In this document: piece after piece, positions 33,507 through 40,832 of the stretch | Layout: each line of letters opens with the position of its first letter | How positions within the stretch are numbered: the first letter of the stretch is position 1 | Assembly: GCA_020346225.1 (NCBI GenBank) | Contig: CP070777.1 | Location: forward strand, 100,667-141,498 | From: Candidatus Zixiibacteriota bacterium | GTDB taxonomy: Bacteria; Zixibacteria; MSB-5A5; GN15; FEB-12 | Direction: 5' to 3' | Length of the DNA stretch: 40,832 nucleotides | The notes under the pieces: generated by a model | The model's database searches: none | Told to the model about the DNA's origin: nothing | What the model saw: the letters and a program-made list of their open reading frames with translations, nothing else | Position numbers and translations under genes: made by a program

Positions 33507-36500
33507 ATGTCAAAGGAAGCCGTACAAAATAAAAAGGCCAAAGACAGTACCAAAAGAAACTCGGTTCGGCGGATGGTGACGATTGACGGCAACACGGCGG
33601 CGGCCTACGCCGCCCATGCCACCAACGAGGTGATTGCCATCTACCCCATCACGCCATCGTCCAACATGGGTGAGATTGCCGACGAGAAGTCGGCCGCCAA
33701 GGAGACCAACATCTGGGGCACCATCCCGGACGTGGTCGAGATGCAGTCCGAGGGCGGTGCTTCGGGCGCCGTTCACGGCGCCCTGACCTCGGGAGCGCTG
33801 ACGACGACATTTACCGCCTCTCAGGGGCTGCTTCTGATGATACCCAACATGTTCAAGATTGCGGGCGAGGTCACGCCGACGGTGTTTCATGTTTCGGCGC
33901 GGGCGGTGGCGACCCACGCCCTGTCGATTTTCGGCGATCATTCCGACGTAATGGCGACGCGGTCGACCGGTTTTGGTCTTATCGCGTCGGGGTCGGTGCA
34001 GGAAGTTATGGACCTGGCCATCATCGCCCAGGCGGCCTCGCTGTCCAGCCGGGTGCCGTTCGTTCATTTCTTCGACGGATTTCGCACCTCACACGAAGTG
34101 CAGAAAGTCGAGGAGGTGAGTTTTGACGACATCCGCGGGATGATCGACGAAGACCTGGTGACGGAGCACCGTCGGCGGGCCCTGTCGCCGGACAACCCGA
34201 CCATCAAGGGTACGTCGCAGAATCCGGACGTTTTCTTCCAGTCACGGGAAGCGGTGAACAAGTATTACCTGGCGGCACCGGACAAGGTTCAGGAATATAT
34301 GGATCGTTTCGCCAAGATAGTCGGCCGCGAGTACCGGCTTTTCGATTATGTCGGTCACCCCGAAGCGGAACACGTAGCGGTGATCATGGGGACCGGTGCC
34401 GAAGTTGTTCATGAGACGGTCGACCATCTGGCGGCGCAGGGCCAGAAGGTGGGTCTTATCAAGGTGCGCCTGTTCCGGCCGTTCTCGGCGGAAGCGTTTG
34501 CCAAGGCGTTGCCTTCGACGGTGAAGCGGATCGCGGCGCTTGACCGCACCAAGGAACCGGGCGCGGTGGGCGAGCCGCTTTATGTCGACATACAGGCGGC
34601 CATCAACGAGGCTCTGGACAAGGGTTTAGCACCCTTCTCGGAGCGCCCGCTGGTCATCGGCGGTCGCTACGGTCTAGGTTCGAAGGAATTCAATCCGCCC
34701 ATGGCCAAGGCCATATTCGACAACCTGAGTAAGGACAAGCCCAGAGACCATTTCACGGTCGGCATCAAGGACGACGTGACCATGACGTCGCTCGACCCCG
34801 ATCTTTCGTTCGATATCGAGGGCGAGAATTTCCGGGGCATGTTTTACGGTCTCGGGGCCGACGGGACGGTCGGGGCCAACAAGAACTCGATCAAGATCAT
34901 CGGGGAGAACACGGACAACTACGCCCAGGGGTATTTCGTTTACGATTCGAAGAAGGCCGGTGCCGTGACGGTATCGCACGTTCGTTTCGGCAAAGAGCTG
35001 ATCAGGAAACCGTACCTGATATCGTCGGCGCAGTTCGTCGCCTGCCACAATTACTCTTTCCTGGAGAAGTACGATATGGTCGACAAGCTGGTCGAGGGCG
35101 GCACTTTCCTTCTCAACTCTCCCTACGGGCCGGATGAAATCTGGGACCGCGTGCCGGTCGAGGTGCAGAAGCAGCTGATCGACCGGAAGGCCAAGTTCTA
35201 TGTCATCGATGCCATCGGCCTGGCCAAGGAACTGGGTCTGGGCGCCCGTATTAACATGATCATGCAGACGGCGTTTTTCCTGATTTCGGGGATTCTGCCC
35301 GGGGACGAAGCCATTAAGGCGATCAAGGATTCAATCGTGAAGACGTACGGCGCCAAGGGTGAGAAGGTGGTCAAGATGAATTTCGCGGCCGTGGACGGCG
35401 CCGCAGCAGCGGTGAAGGAGGTGAAGTACCCGGGCAGGGTAACCAGCCAGACACACCGTCCCCCCATCGTTCCCGACTACTCGCCGGAGTTCGTCAAAAC
35501 GGTGACGGCGGAGATCATCGCCGGTCGCGGAGACGATTTGCCGGTTTCGGCCTTCCCCGACGACGGCACCTACCCCACCGCCACGACGCAGTATGAGAAG
35601 CGCAACATCGCAGTGGATATCCCGGTCTGGGACAAGGAGCTGTGCATTCAGTGCAACATCTGCGCCATCGTGTGTCCGCACGCGGCCATTCGACCGAAGG
35701 TGTTCGAGCAGCAGCACGTCGAGAAGGCGCCGGCGGACTTCCAGTACACCGAGGCGAAGACGAAACAGTTCGCAGGCCTGCTGTACGCTCTGCAGGTGGC
35801 CCCGGAGGACTGCACCGGCTGCGTCATGTGCGTCAACGCCTGCCCGGTCAACGCCAAAGACGACCAGGGCAACAAGACGGATCGCAAGGCCATCAACATG
35901 ACACTGCAGGCGCCGATCCGGGAGCGGGAAGCGACGAACTGGAATTTCTTCATCAACGAGCTGCCCGATCCCGATCCCAAGCTGTTCAATACGGAGACGG
36001 TGAAGGGCTCCCAGTTCGTGAGGCCGATGTTCGAGTTTTCCGGTGCCTGTGCCGGGTGCGGCGAGACGCCGTACGTGAAGCTGATGACCCAGCTTTTCGG
36101 CGACCGCGCCCTGTGCGGCAACGCTACCGGATGCAGCTCCATCTACGGCGGGAACCTTCCGACGACACCGTACTGCAAGCGCGCCGACGGTCTCGGTCCG
36201 GCCTGGTCCAACTCGCTGTTCGAGGACAACGCCGAGTTCGCTATGGGCATGCGGCTTACGGTCGACAAGCTCAACGACTACGCTCTTCACCTGGTCAAGA
36301 AAGCGGTGCCGGACATGTACAATGACCTGGCCGGGGCCGACCAGTCCAACCAGGAGGGTATCGAGCAGCAGCGCCGGCGCGTGAAGTTGCTGATGCAGAA
36401 GCTCGATGAAATGAAACCGGACGACCAGATCCTGGCCCTGAAGAACGTGGCCAACTACCTCGTGAAGAAATCAGTCTGGGGCATTGGCGGCGACGGCTGG

Positions 36501-37127
36501 GCCTACGACATTGGTTTCGGTGGTCTGGACCACGTGATGGCCAGCGGTCGGAACGTGAACCTGCTGGTTCTGGATACCGAGGTTTACTCCAACACGGGCG
36601 GACAGATGTCCAAGGCTACGCCGCGCGGCTCGACGGCCAAATTCGCGGCGGCAGGCAAGCCGCTGGCGAAGAAGGACCTGGGTCTGATGATGATGTCGTA
36701 CGGGTCGGTTTATGTAGCCCAGGTCGCCATCGGCGCCAGCCATAATCAGACGGTGAAGGCGATGGTCGAGGCCGAGCGCTATAACGGGCCGTCGATTATC
36801 ATCTGCTACTGTCATTGCATTGCCCACGGTATCGACATGTCCCACGGGCTGCACGAAGAAGACAAGGCGGTGAAGTCCGGTCACTGGCTTTTGTACCGGT
36901 ACAACCCGGACCTGATCGACCAGGGCAAGAACCCACTTCAGCTCGACTGCAAGGCTCCGTCAATACCGTTCGAAGATTATGCGTACGGCGAGATAAGGTT
37001 CCGTACGCTGAAGAGCCAGGACCCGGAAAGAGCGCGGTGGCTGATAGAGCTGGGTCAGCAGGACTGCGACCGTCGCTGGCGGCTGTATTCACAGTTGGCC
37101 AAGATGGACTACTCGCTCGACAAGTAG
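33507..37127 (+). CDS. nifJ: Pyruvate:ferredoxin (flavodoxin) oxidoreductase
   Basis: It oxidatively decarboxylates pyruvate to acetyl-CoA and carbon dioxide, reducing ferredoxin, and is a central enzyme of anaerobic pyruvate use. This is the single-chain fused form of 1206 residues. From the N-terminus: the pyrimidine domain (AIYPITPSSNMGE), the gamma domain, a two-cluster ferredoxin domain (C713, 716, 719, 723 and C769, 772, 775, 779) and the TPP domain (CAGCGE with C848/C851, GGDGWAYDIGFGG from 994, then NTGGQMSKATPRG). The C-terminal CYCHC may ligate the proximal cluster. AGGAG is six bases before the ATG at 33507, whereas the ATG at 33504 is too close to it. A terminator follows. Confidence 0.97.
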   Translation: MSKEAVQNKKAKDSTKRNSVRRMVTIDGNTAAAYAAHATNEVIAIYPITPSSNMGEIADEKSAAKETNIWGTIPDVVEMQSEGGASGAVHGALTSGALTTTFTASQGLLLMIPNMFKIAGEVTPTVFHVSARAVATHALSIFGDHSDVMATRSTGFGLIASGSVQEVMDLAIIAQAASLSSRVPFVHFFDGFRTSHEVQKVEEVSFDDIRGMIDEDLVTEHRRRALSPDNPTIKGTSQNPDVFFQSREAVNKYYLAAPDKVQEYMDRFAKIVGREYRLFDYVGHPEAEHVAVIMGTGAEVVHETVDHLAAQGQKVGLIKVRLFRPFSAEAFAKALPSTVKRIAALDRTKEPGAVGEPLYVDIQAAINEALDKGLAPFSERPLVIGGRYGLGSKEFNPPMAKAIFDNLSKDKPRDHFTVGIKDDVTMTSLDPDLSFDIEGENFRGMFYGLGADGTVGANKNSIKIIGENTDNYAQGYFVYDSKKAGAVTVSHVRFGKELIRKPYLISSAQFVACHNYSFLEKYDMVDKLVEGGTFLLNSPYGPDEIWDRVPVEVQKQLIDRKAKFYVIDAIGLAKELGLGARINMIMQTAFFLISGILPGDEAIKAIKDSIVKTYGAKGEKVVKMNFAAVDGAAAAVKEVKYPGRVTSQTHRPPIVPDYSPEFVKTVTAEIIAGRGDDLPVSAFPDDGTYPTATTQYEKRNIAVDIPVWDKELCIQCNICAIVCPHAAIRPKVFEQQHVEKAPADFQYTEAKTKQFAGLLYALQVAPEDCTGCVMCVNACPVNAKDDQGNKTDRKAINMTLQAPIREREATNWNFFINELPDPDPKLFNTETVKGSQFVRPMFEFSGACAGCGETPYVKLMTQLFGDRALCGNATGCSSIYGGNLPTTPYCKRADGLGPAWSNSLFEDNAEFAMGMRLTVDKLNDYALHLVKKAVPDMYNDLAGADQSNQEGIEQQRRRVKLLMQKLDEMKPDDQILALKNVANYLVKKSVWGIGGDGWAYDIGFGGLDHVMASGRNVNLLVLDTEVYSNTGGQMSKATPRGSTAKFAAAGKPLAKKDLGLMMMSYGSVYVAQVAIGASHNQTVKAMVEAERYNGPSIIICYCHCIAHGIDMSHGLHEEDKAVKSGHWLLYRYNPDLIDQGKNPLQLDCKAPSIPFEDYAYGEIRFRTLKSQDPERARWLIELGQQDCDRRWRLYSQLAKMDYSLDK

Positions 37128-37153
37128 CCGTAAGCTCAAGTGAGACAACAGCT

Positions 37154-37181
37154 AAAGGCGGGTGTATGCCCGCCTTTTTTC
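37154..37181 (+). terminator. Rho-independent terminator of PFOR
   Basis: AAAGGCGGG (37154-37162) and CCCGCCTTT (37169-37177) are perfect nine-base arms around a six-base loop, followed by more T residues. Confidence 0.93.
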
Positions 37182-37272
37182 TATATCAGTGGCTGGTCTG
37201 CGGCCAATCAAGAAATCGAGCATCCATCCGATAATCTGTTTAAGCAGCTAAGTTTACAGACGAGGAGGAAAA

Positions 37273-38115
37273 ATGCGCCTCAGAACCTTCACGATGCTCG
37301 TGGGAGCCATTTTGATTTTGACGTCGGCGGCAACGGCCGGTTCCAGCTCAGAAGACGAGTTCGTTGCGGACTATCTGAAGAGACTCGAGAAGAAGCATAC
37401 GACGAGATTGACCTGGCTCTCCGCACATTTCACATTCAATCGCATCAACCGCGATAACGATTACAACAAATTCGCCAACTACGAATCGCTGTACATGACC
37501 GACGGAGCGTTTCCGTGGCTCGGTGACGGCAAGTCTTTCGGACTCGATTTCGGTATCGTGTTCGCGAAACGATTTGCCTGGATGCTGGGCGGCGAATACT
37601 GGCTGAAGATGGGGACGACACTCGACGGGACCTATTATTACACTCCCTCCGGAACGTACGTCGAGAATCCCAGCAGCGAGGTTCGGCTGATGGGCGCTTC
37701 GACAGGCATTCAGTACTACCTGTTCAACGCTCCGAAGAAGGAAGGTCGGTCGAACAAGCTGTCCGTCAGGGTCGGTGCCGGAGTCGGCTTCTACCAGGTG
37801 AAATGGGATCTCTGGGAAGAGTACCAGGACCTGAACCTGTCCACCGACGTGTCGGACGCGGGCACGGCCACCTTTATGGACACCAGTCCGGGCTTTACGG
37901 TGAATCTCGGGATCGATTACCCGACCAAGATCTGGGATATCGTGCTGGGAATCGACATGAGCGTGATGTATCTCAATTTCGACAATGTCGCCTGGTATAA
38001 CACCCAGGAACAGGAGATCGTCGCCACCTGGACCGGTGATGCCGACGGACGGGTTGACCTCGAATTCACCGGAATCAGGGGCAAAGTCGAGCTGAAGCAC
38101 TTTTTCGTCTGGTAG
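37273..38115 (+). CDS. Outer-membrane beta-barrel protein, function unknown
   Basis: The 280-residue protein begins with a signal peptide (residues 1-22, ending in AATA before GSS). The mature part is full of alternating aromatic/hydrophobic strands (SFGLDFGIVFAKRFAWMLGGEYWLKMG, FTVNLGIDYPTKIWDIVLGIDMSVMYLNFD) and ends in HFFVW, the aromatic C-terminal end typical of barrel proteins. I estimate an 8-10 strand barrel of the OmpA/OmpW-like size. AGGAGG is four bases before the ATG. It stands alone after the PFOR terminator. I do not recognise its family more precisely, and no ligand can be inferred. Confidence 0.75.
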   Translation: MRLRTFTMLVGAILILTSAATAGSSSEDEFVADYLKRLEKKHTTRLTWLSAHFTFNRINRDNDYNKFANYESLYMTDGAFPWLGDGKSFGLDFGIVFAKRFAWMLGGEYWLKMGTTLDGTYYYTPSGTYVENPSSEVRLMGASTGIQYYLFNAPKKEGRSNKLSVRVGAGVGFYQVKWDLWEEYQDLNLSTDVSDAGTATFMDTSPGFTVNLGIDYPTKIWDIVLGIDMSVMYLNFDNVAWYNTQEQEIVATWTGDADGRVDLEFTGIRGKVELKHFFVW

Positions 38116-38136
38116 GGACCGGCTGTCAGCTTTTAG

Positions 38137-38164
38137 TTGACTCCGGGCGGTAATATTCTATTTT
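38137..38164 (+). promoter_or_regulatory. Promoter of the TolB-like gene
   Basis: TTGACT (38137-38142) and TATTTT (38159-38164) are 16 bases apart. The leader from about 38171 begins with AAAGTGG, which pairs with CCACTTT at 38204-38210. Confidence 0.45.
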
Positions 38165-38225
38165 CACTGCAAAGTGGACGTCTGTCCGCAGGGATCAATG
38201 TAGCCACTTTCCCGCGAGATCAGGG

Positions 38226-39212
38226 ATGAGACCGGGACCATTATTGCTGCTTTTAGTTCTGGCGGTGTCAGCGGCGGCAACGGAGAAGCTGCCGCCGGAC
38301 ATGGCTGGAGAAATCTCTCCCCCGACCGGGCGCATAGCGTTCATACGCGCCGGTGATATCTGGGTCATGGAAGCTATCGGTACCAATCAGCAGGCTGTTT
38401 GCCGTGTGTCCAACGCGGAGGGGCGCCTCAGCTGGTCTGCGGACAACAAGAAGATCGTGTTTACGCGCTCCGGGATGGTCGATCTGAAGAGGCCCGACCT
38501 GGTGGGAGGACGCCACAAGGTATACGACCTGTTTATCTGTCTGCTCGACTCGGCTCAGGCGGGCAACCGCAAGTACTGGGTTCGTCTCACGCACGATGTC
38601 GGTTCGCGGGGTCCCGAGTGGAGTTCCGACGGTCGCAAAATCATCTTCTGGAAGGACATGAACGCCAACACCATCAGCGCCCGCACCCCCAATTACCAGT
38701 TGTGCACGGTCGAGCCGGACGGCTCCAACCTGGAGGTGTTGCGTCCCGGGTGGGAAGGCGAGGACGAGCAGTTTCTGGTGACGCCGAGTATCAACCAATG
38801 GGGCGATATTGCGTTTGTCTTCTTCGCCGAAATGCAACCGGGCGGCCTGGTGATTCTGCCGAGGGACGAAGTGACGTTGAGTCTGGATTCGATAAAGGTC
38901 CTGGCCGAAAAGGGCGAAGGCTGTATTGCCCCTTCCTGGTCACCCGACGGGCGCTGGCTGGCCGTGGTATGCCAGAGCGAAACCGGCAGCGGCCTGTATA
39001 TAGTCAGTCCCGATTTGCAGCAGCGGTATCTGGTGGCCGAACCGCCCAGCCGCACGCGAATAAGTAACCAGCCGCCGTCATTTTCTCCCGATTCGAAGTG
39101 GCTTACCTTCGCTACGGGCGACAATTCCATCTGGATTTGCGACATCACCGGCGGCGGACTGAGGCGGTTGACGTCTCCGGGAAAAGACCAGGCGCCGTGC
39201 TGGTCGCGATGA
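38226..39212 (+). CDS. TolB-like PD40-repeat periplasmic protein
   Basis: The 328-residue protein has a signal peptide (residues 1 to about 18, LLLLLVLAVSAAA) and then repeated PD40-type blades: GRIAFIRAGDIWVM, LSWSADNKKIVFTR, GPEWSSDGRKIIFW, APSWSPDGRWLAVV, PPSFSPDSKWLTFA and the last APCWSR. This is a WD40-like beta-propeller as in TolB, but the TolB N-terminal domain is absent, so it should not be called tolB. It is probably periplasmic, with a binding or scaffold role. The ATG follows a weak AGGG. A bidirectional terminator lies downstream. Confidence 0.82.
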   Translation: MRPGPLLLLLVLAVSAAATEKLPPDMAGEISPPTGRIAFIRAGDIWVMEAIGTNQQAVCRVSNAEGRLSWSADNKKIVFTRSGMVDLKRPDLVGGRHKVYDLFICLLDSAQAGNRKYWVRLTHDVGSRGPEWSSDGRKIIFWKDMNANTISARTPNYQLCTVEPDGSNLEVLRPGWEGEDEQFLVTPSINQWGDIAFVFFAEMQPGGLVILPRDEVTLSLDSIKVLAEKGEGCIAPSWSPDGRWLAVVCQSETGSGLYIVSPDLQQRYLVAEPPSRTRISNQPPSFSPDSKWLTFATGDNSIWICDITGGGLRRLTSPGKDQAPCWSR

Positions 39213-39228
39213 ATTTTCTTCATTCATG

Positions 39229-39258
39229 AAAAAGGCCGCTGTTGTCAGCGGCCTTTTT
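39229..39258. terminator. Bidirectional terminator between convergent genes
   Basis: AAAAAGGCCGCTG (39229-39241) and CAGCGGCCTTTTT (39246-39258) are perfect 13-base arms around TTGT. The A and T runs at the ends make it work for both the TolB-like gene (plus) and the aminopeptidase gene (minus). Confidence 0.94.
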
Positions 39259-39280
39259 ACTTCGGCAAGAAATCGGTAAT

Positions 39281-40774
39281 CTAAAGCTTTTTCCATCGAT
39301 AGAGAACCTGCGTAAGAAGCCGGGCGCCGAAACCGGTAGAACCTTTGGGGGTGTATGGTTTACCGGAGCGTTCGAGGTCGACGGAAGCTATATCGACATG
39401 CGCCCAGGGGTAATCGCCGATAAAGCTTTCCAGAAAGATTCCGGCCATGATTGTTCCGGCGGGCCGCCCGAAGGAATTGACCAGGTCGGCGATCGTGGAT
39501 TTCTTACGCTCACGGTAATCGTCCCACAAGGGCATTTCCCAGACTTTTTCGGAGGTGGCATCGGCAGCCTGCTTGATTCTTTTGAGAAGTCCGGGATGGT
39601 TGCCCATGATGGGAGCGCCGGAGTAGCCGAGGACAATCAGCGCCGCGCCGGTGAGGGTGGCGATGTCGATTACCGCCTGGGGTTTGAACTTACTGGCATA
39701 ATCAAGGCCGTCGGCGAGAATGAGCCGTCCCTCGGCATCGGTATTGGTGATTTCCACGGTCAGGCCCTTGCGCGAGGTGACGATATCGCCCGGCTTGGTG
39801 GCCGTGCCCGAAGGCATGTTTTCGGTTGCGGGGATGAGGCCGACTACGTTCTGGGGGATTTTCAGCCGGGCGGCATTGACGACGGTAGCCAGGACGTTGG
39901 CGGCGCCGGACATGTCGCTTTTCATCTCGTGCATATCGAGACTGGGTTTGAGGGATATGCCGCCGGTGTCGAAGGTGATACCCTTGCCGACCAGGACAAC
40001 GGGCCGACGGCCGGCGGGGGCACCGCGATATTCGAGGATGATGAATCGCGGCGGTTCCTTGGCGCCTCTGGCCACGGCCAGGAAGGCACCCATTTTCTCT
40101 TTGGCGATGGCCTTTTCGTCCAGAACGCGGCACGAGAATCCATGCTTTTTGGCCAGGTTCTGGGCCCTGGCAGCCAACAGGCGCGGGGTGAGGTGGTTGG
40201 AGGGAGTGGAAGCCAGGTCTCTCACGAGCACCTGTCCTTCGGCGAAGATGCGTCCCCGCTCGGCGGCTTTTTTGAGCCGGCCGACCAGACGGGGGCTGTC
40301 CACGGCACAGGTGATCTCGGCAAGGCGGTCGGTGTTTTTGCGGTCCTCGCCGGTTTTGAACTGGAGCATCCGGTAGGAGCCGAGAACACAGCCCTCAACG
40401 GCGGCCTGGAAATACTCTTCCCGTTCCACCTTTTCGAAATGGAAGACGGCCTTCTTCGACGATGTCAGCCCTTTGAAACGCGAGACATTCCCGGCGGCGC
40501 GTCGAAAGCTGTCGGCGGTGAGGCTTTTGCGTTCACCCAGGCCCACGAGGATAACCCGGTCGCTTTTGAATCCGTGCGGATGGTAGACGGCGGCGATCTC
40601 TCCCTCCTTGCCGGTGAACTCCGCGGACTTCAAGAGAGTCGTCACGGCACCGGAAGATGCTTCGTCGAGCCTTTTGAGGGTACGCCCGCTGATCTTTTCG
40701 AACTGTGGTACGAAGAGAACGGTACTGTCAGCGGCCAGATCCCCCATGTCACCGGCAGCATATTTCAACAACAT
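39281..40774 (-). CDS. pepA: Leucyl aminopeptidase (M17 family)
   Basis: This cytosolic two-metal aminopeptidase of 497 residues has the complete active site: Lys264 and Asp269 in GKGITFDTGGI, Lys276, Asp287 in MKSDMSGAA, and Asp346, Glu348 and Arg350 in NTDAEGRL. The N-terminal macro-like domain (about 1-170) is present, as in PepA. The ATG is supported by GGGAG seven bases upstream. It removes N-terminal amino acids from peptides. E. coli PepA also binds DNA, but there is no sign of that here. Confidence 0.95.
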   Translation of the reverse strand: MLLKYAAGDMGDLAADSTVLFVPQFEKISGRTLKRLDEASSGAVTTLLKSAEFTGKEGEIAAVYHPHGFKSDRVILVGLGERKSLTADSFRRAAGNVSRFKGLTSSKKAVFHFEKVEREEYFQAAVEGCVLGSYRMLQFKTGEDRKNTDRLAEITCAVDSPRLVGRLKKAAERGRIFAEGQVLVRDLASTPSNHLTPRLLAARAQNLAKKHGFSCRVLDEKAIAKEKMGAFLAVARGAKEPPRFIILEYRGAPAGRRPVVLVGKGITFDTGGISLKPSLDMHEMKSDMSGAANVLATVVNAARLKIPQNVVGLIPATENMPSGTATKPGDIVTSRKGLTVEITNTDAEGRLILADGLDYASKFKPQAVIDIATLTGAALIVLGYSGAPIMGNHPGLLKRIKQAADATSEKVWEMPLWDDYRERKKSTIADLVNSFGRPAGTIMAGIFLESFIGDYPWAHVDIASVDLERSGKPYTPKGSTGFGARLLTQVLYRWKKL

Positions 40775-40832
40775 AACATTGCTCCCTTATGTTATCTTCA
40801 TGGGTCGTTTTTTATCATCAGGTCACGGCGTC
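40775..40832. other. Upstream flank of pepA at the window edge
   Basis: Only 58 bases are visible. They contain the pepA ribosome-binding site and no clear promoter. On the minus strand two TGA codons in tandem (40815-40820) could end an upstream gene, but too little is visible to call one. Confidence 0.3.

Noticed and set aside
38171-38210. Regulatory hairpin in the leader of the TolB-like gene (AAAGTGG/CCACTTT)
   Set aside because: The arms are only seven bases with a 26-base loop, and a competing short hairpin overlaps one arm, so a specific role cannot be supported.
40815-40832. 3' end of another minus-strand gene upstream of pepA
   Set aside because: Only four codons before tandem TGA codons are visible, which is not enough to support a gene.

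Overview
The window is one contiguous stretch of a GC-rich Gram-negative bacterial chromosome carrying ordinary, densely packed housekeeping and cell-envelope genes. I see no rRNA, tRNA, CRISPR array, prophage or insertion sequence. LPS-type glycosyltransferases, an MsbA-like exporter, a lipobox protein and an outer-membrane barrel indicate a double-membraned cell. Pyruvate:ferredoxin oxidoreductase, phosphotransacetylase and an Fe-S Rrf2 regulator fit an anaerobic or facultative life. A mitochondrial-type citrate synthase and the general gene mix suggest the FCB group, perhaps a candidate phylum such as Zixibacteria. That placement is inference only.

Layout. Positions 1-94 hold the 5' end of an unknown gene (minus), followed by a gene-free stretch to 464. 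From 8546 down to 465 (minus) runs an envelope-glycan operon: MsbA-like ABC exporter, GT4, GT9, GT2 and GT9 glycosyltransferases, then a bifunctional (p)ppGpp synthetase/hydrolase. Most of these genes overlap or abut. From 9940 to 8626 (minus) lie an M50 membrane protease and a lipoprotein. From 13524 to 10058 (minus) lie a metallo-beta-lactamase-fold hydrolase, a PHP phosphatase, a 3-methyladenine DNA glycosylase and glutamate dehydrogenase.

From 13690 onward the plus strand carries prfB (with a programmed +1 frameshift), pta, a flotillin, an aspartate aminotransferase fused to a PEPCK-like domain, ndk, an ATP-PEPCK-type carboxykinase, an FmdB-type zinc ribbon, a GlcD-type FAD oxidase and citrate synthase. 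From 29358 to 25309 (minus) are two membrane histidine kinases without response regulators. From 32137 to 29750 (minus) are a corrinoid adenosyltransferase, an NDUFA9-like SDR protein and thioredoxin reductase. Plus-strand genes from 32363 encode an Rrf2 regulator, dCTP deaminase, PFOR, an outer-membrane barrel and a TolB-like protein. A minus-strand leucyl aminopeptidase closes the window.

Functional picture. The flotillin-to-pckA cluster could turn aspartate into oxaloacetate and then PEP, with NDK balancing nucleotides. PFOR, Pta and citrate synthase tie pyruvate, acetyl-CoA, acetyl phosphate and the TCA entry together. The most unusual items are the aminotransferase/PEPCK-like fusion with a degenerate P-loop, two perfect CRP-type palindromes (prfB/MBL and gltA), a terminator-like hairpin that buries the dcd ribosome-binding site, and a possible structured RNA upstream of the histidine kinase pair.
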